Positions 20,302 through 28,191 of a stretch of 64,000 nucleotides of DNA are shown here, one piece after another. The stretch's first letter is position 1, and each line of letters starts with the position of its first letter. Origin of the DNA: Leeuwenhoekiella polynyae. Its GTDB lineage: Bacteria; Bacteroidota; Bacteroidia; Flavobacteriales; Flavobacteriaceae. The stretch covers positions 1-64,000 of the forward strand of contig NZ_QOVK01000003.1 in the NCBI RefSeq assembly GCF_004104075.1, given 5' to 3'. Under the pieces are notes generated by a model, which saw only the letters and a list, made by a program, of their open reading frames with translations, did not search any database and had not been told where the DNA came from. The position numbers and the translations under genes are program-made.

Positions 20302-20327
20302 AAAAAACTCCGCTATTTCTAACGGAG
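20302..20327 (-). terminator. hpf terminator
   Basis: On the minus strand CTCCGTTA pairs with TAGCGGAG (one G-U pair) around a GAAA tetraloop, followed by six T. It lies between hpf and tRNA-Thr. Confidence 0.8.
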
Positions 20328-20329
20328 TG

Positions 20330-20337
20330 CAAATGTA
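20330..20337 (-). promoter_or_regulatory. Candidate -7 element for the tRNA-tuf cluster
   Basis: The minus strand reads TACATTTG (TAnnTTTG). A start site a few bases downstream would fall inside the hpf terminator hairpin, about 44 nt before the first tRNA, so the two signals would overlap. Confidence 0.35.
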
Positions 20338-20377
20338 GAATAAATTTATAATCCACAAAACTTTTTTTTATTTTTTT

Positions 20378-20680
20378 TCAGGCTGTAGCCCTAATTTTTT
20401 GTTTTCGCTTAACCAATAATCGCTCTAAAGATTGTGCACAGCTATCAGCTCCTTCCTCAAATGATTTTGCTTGTTTTTTCACTATCAATTCGTTACCTGG
20501 AACACTTAGCAAAATTTCGACGATTTTGTTCTGCCTAGTGCTTGTGTTTTCAACTTTTAAAAAAACATCTGCATAAATTACGTGATCATAAAATTGTTCA
20601 AGCTTATTCATCTTTTTCTGAATAAAATTAATCAGCTTTTGATCTGCTACAAAATGGGGTGTTTGCACATTTACTTTCAT
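20378..20680 (-). CDS. hpf: Ribosome hibernation-promoting factor, HPF/RaiA family
   Basis: This 100-residue protein is of the short HPF/YfiA type that binds the 30S subunit in slow-growing cells and prevents translation. The start MKVNVQTPHFVADQKLINFI and the beta-alpha-beta-alpha pattern fit the S30AE domain, with a basic C-terminal helix (LERLLVKRKQKIRA). It lacks the C-terminal dimerisation domain of long HPF, so 100S formation would need another factor. It starts 43 nt after xerC ends and probably shares its transcript, ending at the terminator near 20302. Confidence 0.88.
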   Translation of the reverse strand: MKVNVQTPHFVADQKLINFIQKKMNKLEQFYDHVIYADVFLKVENTSTRQNKIVEILLSVPGNELIVKKQAKSFEEGADSCAQSLERLLVKRKQKIRATA

Positions 20681-20723
20681 AGATCCACATATTAAAGGGT
20701 TACTAATTGGTTAAATTCTACTG

Positions 20724-21614
20724 TTATTTAGAATTTCTGGGGTGCGCTTTTTGGTAGACCCTTCCCAACTCTGCCATACTTGTATGCGTGTAAACCTGGG
20801 TAGCAGCTAAACTAGCGTGCCCTAATAATTCTTTAACAGCATTTAAATCTGCCCCATTATTAAGCAAATGAGTCGCAAAGGTATGCCGAAGCACATGCGG
20901 ACTCGTTTTGATTTTTCGGGACACCTTACTAAAATAACGATTTATCGTTCGGTAAACAAACGTTTCATATAATTTAGCACCCTTATCTGTGAGCAATAAA
21001 TTCTCTTCATTTTTATCAAAGCCTTTGTTTGAAAGCAATTCTTGATATCGTTTTATTCCATCTTCTAACCAACTGATCATAGGAATAATTCGCTCTTTGT
21101 TACGTTTTCCTAGTACTTTTATAGTGTGCGAATTAAAATCAACATCAGAAGTTTTTAAATCAATCAACTCACTTCGTCTTATTCCGGTAGCGTAAAACAA
21201 CGACACAATCAGGAAATCACGAGATTCAGAAAATTCCTGAGCATTGGCTAAATTATTTATAACCGAATCTATTTCCTTATTAGAGAAAGGAACTTGTATC
21301 TCTTTTTTAATTTTTAAAGATTTATGTTTTGCTAACGGATTAACCTCTACACCTCCCGTTCTCTGCAAAAATTTAAAAAAAGCTTTCAGAGAAGCTATTT
21401 TTCTATTTATACTTCTATGTGTCAAACCAGAATCAGAAAGCGTGACAATCCAAGACCTCACATAGGTGTATTCTACTTCATTCGCAGATTCTACACCAAA
21501 CTCAGCTTCAAGAAACTTAAAAAAAACTTCAAGATCATTTGTATATGCCAATAAAGTATGCTTACTGTAATTTTTCTCCAGCTCTAAATAGTCAACAAAC
21601 GATTTGATCTGCAT
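20724..21614 (-). CDS. xerC: Tyrosine recombinase XerC/XerD family
   Basis: This 296-residue protein belongs to the tyrosine recombinases that resolve chromosome dimers at dif. The N-terminal SAM-like DNA-binding domain spans about residues 1-85. The catalytic set is complete: Arg146 (ATGIRRSEL), Lys170 (LGKRNKER), His240 and Arg243 (SPHVLRHTFATH), His266 (ELLGHASLA) and Tyr275 (QVYTHTS). Length matches XerC/XerD. No neighbouring integrative element or att-like repeat is visible, and the neighbours are housekeeping genes, so a chromosomal Xer protein is more likely than a phage integrase. XerC versus XerD cannot be decided firmly here; the xerC-hpf-tuf order is usual for flavobacterial XerC. 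Confidence 0.9.
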   Translation of the reverse strand: MQIKSFVDYLELEKNYSKHTLLAYTNDLEVFFKFLEAEFGVESANEVEYTYVRSWIVTLSDSGLTHRSINRKIASLKAFFKFLQRTGGVEVNPLAKHKSLKIKKEIQVPFSNKEIDSVINNLANAQEFSESRDFLIVSLFYATGIRRSELIDLKTSDVDFNSHTIKVLGKRNKERIIPMISWLEDGIKRYQELLSNKGFDKNEENLLLTDKGAKLYETFVYRTINRYFSKVSRKIKTSPHVLRHTFATHLLNNGADLNAVKELLGHASLAATQVYTHTSMAELGRVYQKAHPRNSK

Positions 21615-21889
21615 AATTTAGTTTTAAAGAAAGATACTCATTTCCCAAGTAAAAGCATAATGACACCACACTGAAACCACAGCCCAACCACACTTTACCA
21701 CAAAATCTGTAGGCGAAAATGGTATGAATATGGGCTGACTTTTGACGCACCTATAAGCACCACTACCTTTTAAATAGCTTATTTACAACCACAGAGAATC
21801 ACGAATAATTGTTTATAAGACACCTCCAGAATTCAATTTAATGAGTAATAAACCCAGCGCAACAATCACCTCGAAGCCTAATTATAAAA
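21615..21889. other. Intergenic region without a detectable gene
   Basis: About 275 bases lie between the xerC start and the rpsU terminator. I see no convincing reading frame, repeat or -7 element here. The xerC promoter should lie in this stretch. Confidence 0.5.
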
Positions 21890-21926
21890 CAAAAAAAAAT
21901 CTGCTAAGATTACTCTTAGCAGATTT
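21890..21926 (-). terminator. rpsU terminator
   Basis: On the minus strand AAATCTGCTAAG pairs with CTTAGCAGATTT as a perfect 12-bp stem around a six-base loop, followed by a run of nine T. It lies about 70 nt after the rpsU stop. Confidence 0.9.
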
Positions 21927-21995
21927 AATATTTTGAAAGAGGATTAGTCTCTCTGTTAATAATCCCTGGCAAGAACTAATCTCACCGACGGAATA

Positions 21996-22190
21996 TTAAA
22001 TATTCTCTTGATCGCGAAGCCCTTGAATATAAGATGCTTTCTGAATTTCTCTTCTACGTGAAACAGAAGGTTTTGTGAAAGCTTGACGATCACGCAGCTT
22101 ACGCATTGTTCCCGTTCTATCAAATTTTCTTTTGAAACGCTTCAGCGCTCTATCGATATTTTCTCCGTCTTTTACTGGTATAATTAACAT
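21996..22190 (-). CDS. rpsU: 30S ribosomal protein bS21
   Basis: This 64-residue basic protein is bS21 (MLIIPVKDGENIDRALKRFK, then RRREIQKASY). In Bacteroidetes bS21, with bS6 and bS18, helps hold the 3' end of 16S rRNA so that the anti-Shine-Dalgarno is hidden. The gene has its own TATCTTTG -7 element, a very strong Shine-Dalgarno 6 nt before the ATG and a strong terminator, making it a self-contained unit. The SD in an otherwise SD-poor genome fits published work on Flavobacterium in which bS21-deficient ribosomes translate rpsU, giving autoregulation; that behaviour is inferred here. Confidence 0.97.
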   Translation of the reverse strand: MLIIPVKDGENIDRALKRFKRKFDRTGTMRKLRDRQAFTKPSVSRRREIQKASYIQGLRDQENI

Positions 22191-22196
22191 AGTGGT

Positions 22197-22207
22197 ACCT
22201 CCTTTCT
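22197..22207 (-). promoter_or_regulatory. Unusually strong Shine-Dalgarno of rpsU
   Basis: The minus strand reads AGAAAGGAGGT ending 6 nt before the rpsU ATG. This is complementary over 11 bases to the usual 16S 3' tail ACCUCCUUUCU. I noticed no other gene in the window with a comparable ribosome-binding site. Confidence 0.9.
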
Positions 22208-22234
22208 TTAAAATTCTTTTCAGTTTTCAGGCCG

Positions 22235-22242
22235 CAAAGATA
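22235..22242 (-). promoter_or_regulatory. -7 element of the rpsU promoter
   Basis: The minus strand reads TATCTTTG, matching TAnnTTTG, 44 nt upstream of the rpsU ATG. This leaves a leader of about 40 nt that contains the Shine-Dalgarno. Confidence 0.6.
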
Positions 22243-22280
22243 GTTTAAACTTTAAAACTAACAAGCGGTTTTAAATTTAA

Positions 22281-23450
22281 TTATTTCGCCGCAGGCTTAT
22301 ATTCTTTTTTATCTATTACCATCTTAGCAATAATCTCTTTTAAAATCTCAGACGTACCGCCACCTATCGGACCTAACCTACTATCTCTAAACATTCTCGC
22401 TAGCGGATAATCTTCCATATAGCCATACCCTCCTAACATCTGCAAGCATTTATAAATCACATCATCTGCGATTTTAGTTGCAAGCAATTTAGACATGCTA
22501 GCCTCCTTAACTACATAATCGCCACTATAAAGATTATTAGCAATTGCATAGTTAAATGACTTCACCATCTCCACTTCACTTGCCATCTCTGCCACAGTAT
22601 GCCTCAATGCCTGAAATTTATCTAAGGTTTTGCCAAAAGCGATACGGTCTGACATATATCCTAATGTATACTCTAAAGCATACTCAGCACGTGCGTGTGC
22701 ATTTACACCCATTATCAAACGCTCTAAAGCAAAATGCTGCATAATATAAGAGAAGCCTTTATCCTCTTCTCCCATTAGATTTTCAACAGGAATTTTCACA
22801 TCAGAAAACGCTATCTCTCCCGTATCTGAAGCTCTCCAACCCAGTTTGTCTAATTTTGTAGCACTTATTCCTTCTGTATCTCTATCTATTACAAAAATAC
22901 TCAGACCTTTATTTCCCTTCTCAGGAGTTGTCTTCGCAGCAACAATTAAATAATCTGAATATACCCCATTTGTAATAAAAGTTTTTGAACCATTTAAAAT
23001 ATAATGATCTCCCTTTAAAACAGCTGTACTACGCATTCCTGCAACATCAGAACCACCAAAGGGTTCTGTGATACATAAACAGCCTATTTTTTCACCAAGA
23101 ATACTAGGCGTTAAATATTTTTCTTTAATCGCTGGTGAACCTTCAACTTTTAAATGCGTCATCGCTAAATAGGCATGTGCCCACATTGCAGCAGCAAAAC
23201 CACCACTATTGATGCGTTGTAATTCTTCAAGAAAAATAACAGTGTAGAAAATATCAAGATCGAGCCCACCATATTCTTCAGGAGCGGCTAAACCAAAATA
23301 GCCCATCTCTCCCATCTTTGTCCAGATAAAGCGATCTATATTACCCGTCTGCTCCCATTTTTCAATATGTGGAACAACTTCCTTTTGCAAAAATTCTCTC
23401 AGACTTTCTCTAAAGAGCTGATGCTCTTCCGAAAAAAAAACATTATTCAT
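22281..23450 (-). CDS. Acyl-CoA dehydrogenase family protein
   Basis: This 389-residue flavoenzyme should introduce a trans-2 double bond into an acyl-CoA, passing electrons to ETF. All three ACAD domains are present: the N-terminal helical part, the middle beta domain with CLCITEPFGGSDVAGM and YILNGSKTFITNG, and the C-terminal helical domain with MLGGYGYMEDYPLARMFRDS. The motif that carries the catalytic Glu in short and medium-chain enzymes reads IGGGTSEI, without Glu; an ALERL segment is present, where isovaleryl-CoA and long-chain types keep theirs, so that placement is my inference. Substrate cannot be assigned. It lies 15 nt downstream of the broken HHH gene. Confidence 0.88.
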   Translation of the reverse strand: MNNVFFSEEHQLFRESLREFLQKEVVPHIEKWEQTGNIDRFIWTKMGEMGYFGLAAPEEYGGLDLDIFYTVIFLEELQRINSGGFAAAMWAHAYLAMTHLKVEGSPAIKEKYLTPSILGEKIGCLCITEPFGGSDVAGMRSTAVLKGDHYILNGSKTFITNGVYSDYLIVAAKTTPEKGNKGLSIFVIDRDTEGISATKLDKLGWRASDTGEIAFSDVKIPVENLMGEEDKGFSYIMQHFALERLIMGVNAHARAEYALEYTLGYMSDRIAFGKTLDKFQALRHTVAEMASEVEMVKSFNYAIANNLYSGDYVVKEASMSKLLATKIADDVIYKCLQMLGGYGYMEDYPLARMFRDSRLGPIGGGTSEILKEIIAKMVIDKKEYKPAAK

Positions 23451-23465
23451 CTAGTATACTTTAAT

Positions 23466-24386
23466 TTAATATAAGGCAATCGGAAAGGAAGCTTTACAAG
23501 CCAAATATGCGTAATTCTCAGTAATGCCTTCTCCATTTTGGTTGGATGACAAATATAATTTAATTCGCTCTAATTTATAGGAGGTTATTCCGTCTATTTT
23601 GAGGAGCTCATCAAGATCATTAATTCCCTTATGCAGCAGACGGTAATCTATAATATCTCTTGCGCTTTCAAAAGTTATAAATGGAACTGTTGAGAGATCT
23701 GATGCATTAGCGGCATTCACGTCAATCAACTGTATGTCTGGTTTTGACTGAACCGTAAACTGATCTTTAATGGCGTACACCTGACTTTTTGAAGTACCAT
23801 AAATGTCATAAAGCTGATTATCCTCAAGAAAACCTCCCAGTTTTTTCCTACAACTCAACAGGCGTTTTACAACAACCTCATCTAAATCTTTAATACCCAT
23901 TAAAGATTTAAAATCTGCCTTATTTAAATCGCTTTTAGGTTTTTCTTCTGAGTATGAAAAACTAGTTTTTGAAGCTTTAGGTTTGGAATTTGTAACCCAT
24001 TCCGGAAATTTAAAGTAGGGTGCGATTGTTTGTAATAAAGAATCTGAAACACCAGTTACTTTCTGAAAATCATCAGCAGAATTAATCTACTGATCCTTTT
24101 CACGAAAGCGTAATAACTTATCTATTTCAACCATACGCATTCCTAAAGTATAGCCTTTGTAATCAGTTATGAAATTAGGATTGAATGGATAGATTTTCGG
24201 CTGGGATTCCGCTAACATTAATTGCTTCAAATATCTGAAGCTCTTCATCTGTTAATGCTTCTGGTTTATAAAAAGCATTTGGAGTTATCCAAAATAGACT
24301 CCCAAACAAGCAATTAAAACCAGCACCAAAAGCAAAATCCCACTTCTTTGTCTGTTATCCAGAAAGAAATGGGATTTTAAATTCAT
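23466..24386 (-). pseudogene. Broken helix-hairpin-helix (ComEA-like) membrane protein gene
   Basis: The parts of one HHH protein are spread over three frames. An ATG at 24386 opens a membrane anchor (MNLKSHFFLDNRQRSGILLL) that hits TAA at 24285-24287. The next piece (WITPNAFYKPEALTDEELQI) continues in a second frame. Near 24215-24226 an apparent deletion shifts to a third frame (PKIYPFNPNFITDYKGYTLG), which has a TAG at 24087-24089 where a Trp would fit (DQ*INSADDFQKVTGVSDS). The final HHH part (VNAANASDLSTVPFITFESA) is intact to 23466. The family has no firm role; ComEA relatives bind DNA in competence. Three lesions argue against a sequencing error, and the 144-residue C-terminal frame from 23900 is unlikely to work alone. 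Confidence 0.85.
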
Positions 24387-24401
24387 AAGAGAATTATTTT
24401 G

Positions 24402-26066
24402 TTAAGAAGCTTCTTTAGTCTTTTTTGAATCTTTATCTATAACAGCATCCATTCGGCCAATTTTAATGGCATTAAGATATGCTTGTAATTCTTTTCTAAC
24501 TTTAGGAGACAGTAATACCAAACCGATAATGTTAGGAAATACCATCGCAAAGATCATTGCATCTGAGAATGCGATAACTGCTCCTAAACTCGATGAAGCA
24601 CCTACTATTATAAAGGCTAAAAATAATACTTTGTAAGTAATGTCCTGAACCCTTCCTTTTCCAAATAAATATTTCCATGATTGCAATCCGTAATAAGACC
24701 AAGAAATTGCAGTTGAAATTGCAAATAATACAACTGCAATAGTAAGAACAATAGAGAAGTATGGAATAGCCGAGTCAAATGCTACTGAAGTCAAATCCAC
24801 TCCATTGATAGGTTCGTTAGTTGCATTAAGCATTACGTTACTTGCTGCATCGAGATTACCATATGTAAACAGGTTGTGCTTTGCGTTTGTGATAATAATA
24901 ACAACGGCAGTCATTGTACAGATGATCACGGTATCTACAAAGGGACCAATTGAAGCCGTAAGGCCTTCACTAGCCGGGTAACGTGTTTTAACAGCAGAAT
25001 GTGCAATTGCAGCAGAACCTACACCAGCCTCATTAGAAAACGCTGCTCTTTGAAAACCTACAATAAGAACTCCTACCACACCTCCAAAGGCTGCATTAGG
25101 GTTCATTGCGCCATCCCATATCTGACCTAAAGCAAAGCCCACCATATCTATATTAATAGCAATGATAATAAAACCTGCAAGAACGTATACAATAGCCATA
25201 AATGGCACCACTTTTTCGGTAAAAGAACCAATACGCTTTATACCACCTATAATCACCAACCCAATAATTGCAGCCATTATCAAACCTAGATACAATCCTG
25301 CGTTAGGATTATCCCAACCGGTCATTTGTATCAACTGTGACGAAGCCTGATTAGATTGAAACATATTTCCGCCACCAAAAGACCCCCCGATACAGAAAAT
25401 AGCAAATACTACCGCAGTCACTTTACCAAGGCCTCCTAGCCCTTTTTCTTTTAAACCTTTAGAAAGGTAATACATAGGACCACCGTAGGTTCTACCATTT
25501 TCATCTATTTCACGATATTTTACACCTAACGTACACTCCACAAACTTTGAAGCCATACCTAAAAGCCCTGCTACGATCATCCATATCGTAGCTCCCGGAC
25601 CACCCAGTGCAATTGCAACCGCAACACCAGCGATATTACCAAGACCTACCGTTGCAGAAAGAGATGCTGTTAAAGCCTGAAAATGTGTTACCTCACCTTG
25701 AACTTCGCCAGTAAGCTTAACAGTATCTTTTACTTTTCCATCTTCAACAGTGATTTCTTCATCTGCAGGCACATAATGATCTAAATCATCATATTTCCCC
25801 CAAGCTGTTTTAATACTATCTTTAAAGTATCTAAGGTTAACACCCTTAAAATAAATTGTAAAAAACAAAGCCCCTAAAAGCAAAATAAGAATTACGATAG
25901 GTAATTCTTTTCCGGCTATAACTATAGGATACATTATGGTGTCTACAATGGGCGTCGTATATTTTTCGAAAGCTGCATTTATAGATTCCCCCATGCTCAT
26001 TTCTTCTTGAGCGAATGTCAGAAAGGGAAAAATTAGACAACAAATTGAAAAAATAATTTTCTTCAT
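24402..26066 (-). CDS. Sodium:amino-acid symporter, AGCS family (copy 1)
   Basis: This 554-residue transporter belongs to the alanine/glycine:cation symporter family. I chose the ATG at 26066, which gives MKKIIFSICCLIFPFLTFAQ, an N-terminal signal-like helix seen in Bacteroidetes AGCS proteins; a longer start is not needed. Family landmarks include TVGLGNIAGVAVAIALGGPG, the GGGNMFQSNQASSQL segment and AFSNEAGVGSAAIAHSAVKT, with about ten hydrophobic helices. An acidic insert (residues ~95-130) separates the first helices from the core. It is the downstream member of a tandem pair. It has its own candidate promoter and a 170-nt structured leader. Confidence 0.92.
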   Translation of the reverse strand: MKKIIFSICCLIFPFLTFAQEEMSMGESINAAFEKYTTPIVDTIMYPIVIAGKELPIVILILLLGALFFTIYFKGVNLRYFKDSIKTAWGKYDDLDHYVPADEEITVEDGKVKDTVKLTGEVQGEVTHFQALTASLSATVGLGNIAGVAVAIALGGPGATIWMIVAGLLGMASKFVECTLGVKYREIDENGRTYGGPMYYLSKGLKEKGLGGLGKVTAVVFAIFCIGGSFGGGNMFQSNQASSQLIQMTGWDNPNAGLYLGLIMAAIIGLVIIGGIKRIGSFTEKVVPFMAIVYVLAGFIIIAINIDMVGFALGQIWDGAMNPNAAFGGVVGVLIVGFQRAAFSNEAGVGSAAIAHSAVKTRYPASEGLTASIGPFVDTVIICTMTAVVIIITNAKHNLFTYGNLDAASNVMLNATNEPINGVDLTSVAFDSAIPYFSIVLTIAVVLFAISTAISWSYYGLQSWKYLFGKGRVQDITYKVLFLAFIIVGASSSLGAVIAFSDAMIFAMVFPNIIGLVLLSPKVRKELQAYLNAIKIGRMDAVIDKDSKKTKEAS

Positions 26067-26143
26067 AAGAATATTTTTAAAATAAAATTTGGAGTAAAAA
26101 ACCTTGAGGAAAATCCACAAAGCATTAAATAAAAAACAAATTA

Positions 26144-26180
26144 CTTCAAAGCATCAAAATGCTATCGGGATGCTTTGAAG
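26144..26180 (-). promoter_or_regulatory. Hairpin in the leader of AGCS copy 1
   Basis: CTTCAAAGCATC at 26144-26155 pairs perfectly with GATGCTTTGAAG at 26169-26180 around a 13-base loop. On the transcribed minus strand it is followed by a T-rich stretch (TAATTTGTTTTTTATTT). An upstream copy of TAGCATC at 26214-26220 and a small CTCGA/TCGAG hairpin could form alternative pairings. This could be an attenuator; I could not match it to a known riboswitch. Confidence 0.45.
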
Positions 26181-26236
26181 CCATAATCTCGATTTTTCGA
26201 GTAAAGCCAGCAAGATGCTAAAAAAATAGCCTTTTT

Positions 26237-26244
26237 CAAAGGTA
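26237..26244 (-). promoter_or_regulatory. Candidate -7 element for AGCS copy 1
   Basis: The minus strand reads TACCTTTG (TAnnTTTG), about 170 nt upstream of the chosen ATG and just downstream of the terminator of the preceding gene. Confidence 0.4.
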
Positions 26245-26351
26245 AACCTCGTTAAAAAAGAAGAGAAAGTCTCTATTTACAAAGAATCATTCAACGAATC
26301 ACTCAGCTTATTACTTAAAATTATTGTTTAGACACTATTGTGTAAGAATGC

Positions 26352-26386
26352 AAAAAAAGCCCTATTTGATACTAATCAAACAGGGC
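26352..26386 (-). terminator. Terminator of AGCS copy 2
   Basis: On the minus strand GCCCTGTTTGAT pairs with ATCAAATAGGGC (one G-U pair) around a four-base loop, followed by a T-run. It separates the two AGCS genes transcriptionally. Confidence 0.85.
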
Positions 26387-26416
26387 CTTAAAAATGGTAA
26401 TTTTTATTAATCGAAA

Positions 26417-28099
26417 TTAATTGATTGCCTCTTTTTTCAATTTAATTGCGGCGAGATATCTGTCTAACTGTTTCTTTACCACAGGAAATAAAAAGAATAA
26501 TCCTACCATATTGGGAAAGATCATTGCAAAAACCATAGCATCAGAGAATGCCCAGATCGACCCCATATTTGCTGCAGCACCAATTACTACAAATATTAGA
26601 AATAAGACCTTATATACAAGATCAGCGGCCTTGCCTCTTCCGAAAAGAAATTTCCAGGACTGCAAACCATAGTACGACCAAGAGATCATGGTAGATACTG
26701 CAAATAAAACCACCGCTATTGTTAAAAATACATTTGAAAAAGGAATATACTCGTGAAAAGCTTTTGATGTAATACCAGCTCCTTCATAAGAAAGACCATC
26801 AATAATTACAGCTCCTGAGCCATCACCTCCGTATTCAAAGTAACCGCCAAAATTAAAAATAATGATAACTAGCGCAGTCATTGTACAAATCACTACCGTA
26901 TCAATAAACGGCTCTAATAAAGCAACTAATCCCTCACTCGCAGAGTACTTCGTACGTACTGCTGAGTGTGCGATAGATGCAGAACCAGCTCCCGCTTCAT
27001 TAGAAAATGCTGCTCTTTTAAAACCTACTAAGAGAACACCTATAAACCCACCTACACCTATTGCTGTAGGTTTGAAAGCCTCTTCCATTATTAGAGTAAA
27101 AGCATCATCTATCAATGTATAATTAGATCCCACGATATAAATACAAGCTCCTAAATACATAATTGCCATAAATGGAACTACTTTTTCAGTAACCTGTGCA
27201 ATACGCTTGATCCCACCAATAACGATAATACCAACTAAAACCGCTATCACAACACCAATCCAGAAACCGGCACCTGCACTTTGCAGATTAAACAATTCTT
27301 TCAATACAATAGTTGCTTGATTACTCTGTGCGGCATTACCACCACCAAAAGAATTACCGATACAAAAAACAGCAAAAATCACTGCAGCTATTTTCCCTAA
27401 GGTCGCAAAGCCTTTTTCTTTTAATCCTTTAGTCAGGTAATACATTGGCCCACCATATACTGTACCATCTTCACCTATATCACGGTATTGAACTCCCAAG
27501 GTACATTCTACAAACTTGGTTGACATCCCCATCAGTCCACAAACAACCATCCAGAATGTTGCTCCAGGGCCTCCTAAAGCAATTGCAAGGGCTACACCCG
27601 CAATGTTACCGTTACCTACTGTGCCAGAAACTGCAGTTGCCAAAGCCTGAAAGTGGCTCATTTCTCCTGCAGAAGATTCATCTCTAATGGTATCAACAAT
27701 ATCCCCATCAATAGCTAAATCATCATCAAGCGTTTCTATATGCTGCTCAAGATCTACTTTGTTTAAATCAACCCCGTTTGCAATACCATTTTCACCATAT
27801 AAAACCTGAGCACCATGATTTTCTATATCTTCATATTTACCACGTACTGTCTGAATTGCACGCCAGAAATATCTGAAGTTTGGAAAACCGAAACGAATAG
27901 TAAAGAAAAATGCACTAAAAACAAGAAGAATTAGCACGAAAGGAATTCCAAATACATTAAAGAAAATTATATTTGAAAAGAAATCTGAAATAGGCGCAAA
28001 AGCCTGATCAATTTTTTGATCTATTCCAACCTCAACCTCTTGAGCTGCAACCTGGAAAACCGAAAAAAAGATAAAAACGGAAGCGAATAGGTGTTTCAT
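26417..28099 (-). CDS. Sodium:amino-acid symporter, AGCS family (copy 2)
   Basis: This 560-residue transporter is a clear paralogue of the neighbouring copy: it shares TVGNGNIAGVALAIALGGPG, GGGNAAQSNQATIVL and AFSNEAGAGSASIAHSAVRT at the same places. It starts with a signal-like helix (MKHLFASVFIFFSVFQVAAQ). The acidic insert before the core is longer than in copy 1 (VDLEQHIETLDDDLAIDGDI). Expected substrates are alanine or glycine with Na+, but the substrate range of each copy cannot be read from sequence. It follows the potassium-channel gene by 92 nt and ends in a strong terminator before copy 1. Confidence 0.92.
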   Translation of the reverse strand: MKHLFASVFIFFSVFQVAAQEVEVGIDQKIDQAFAPISDFFSNIIFFNVFGIPFVLILLVFSAFFFTIRFGFPNFRYFWRAIQTVRGKYEDIENHGAQVLYGENGIANGVDLNKVDLEQHIETLDDDLAIDGDIVDTIRDESSAGEMSHFQALATAVSGTVGNGNIAGVALAIALGGPGATFWMVVCGLMGMSTKFVECTLGVQYRDIGEDGTVYGGPMYYLTKGLKEKGFATLGKIAAVIFAVFCIGNSFGGGNAAQSNQATIVLKELFNLQSAGAGFWIGVVIAVLVGIIVIGGIKRIAQVTEKVVPFMAIMYLGACIYIVGSNYTLIDDAFTLIMEEAFKPTAIGVGGFIGVLLVGFKRAAFSNEAGAGSASIAHSAVRTKYSASEGLVALLEPFIDTVVICTMTALVIIIFNFGGYFEYGGDGSGAVIIDGLSYEGAGITSKAFHEYIPFSNVFLTIAVVLFAVSTMISWSYYGLQSWKFLFGRGKAADLVYKVLFLIFVVIGAAANMGSIWAFSDAMVFAMIFPNMVGLFFLFPVVKKQLDRYLAAIKLKKEAIN

Positions 28100-28191
28100 A
28101 AAAAAAGCAAAATCGTTAAATTAAAACTAGAATAAAGCGAAAAACGTTACATTATTTTCACCGCTTTCTTCGACAAGCTGTAAACATACTA

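Noticed and set aside
20724-21614. Tyrosine recombinase as a mark of an integrated element
   Set aside because: The neighbours are conserved housekeeping genes, no att-like direct repeats flank the tRNA genes nearby, and the length fits Xer proteins.
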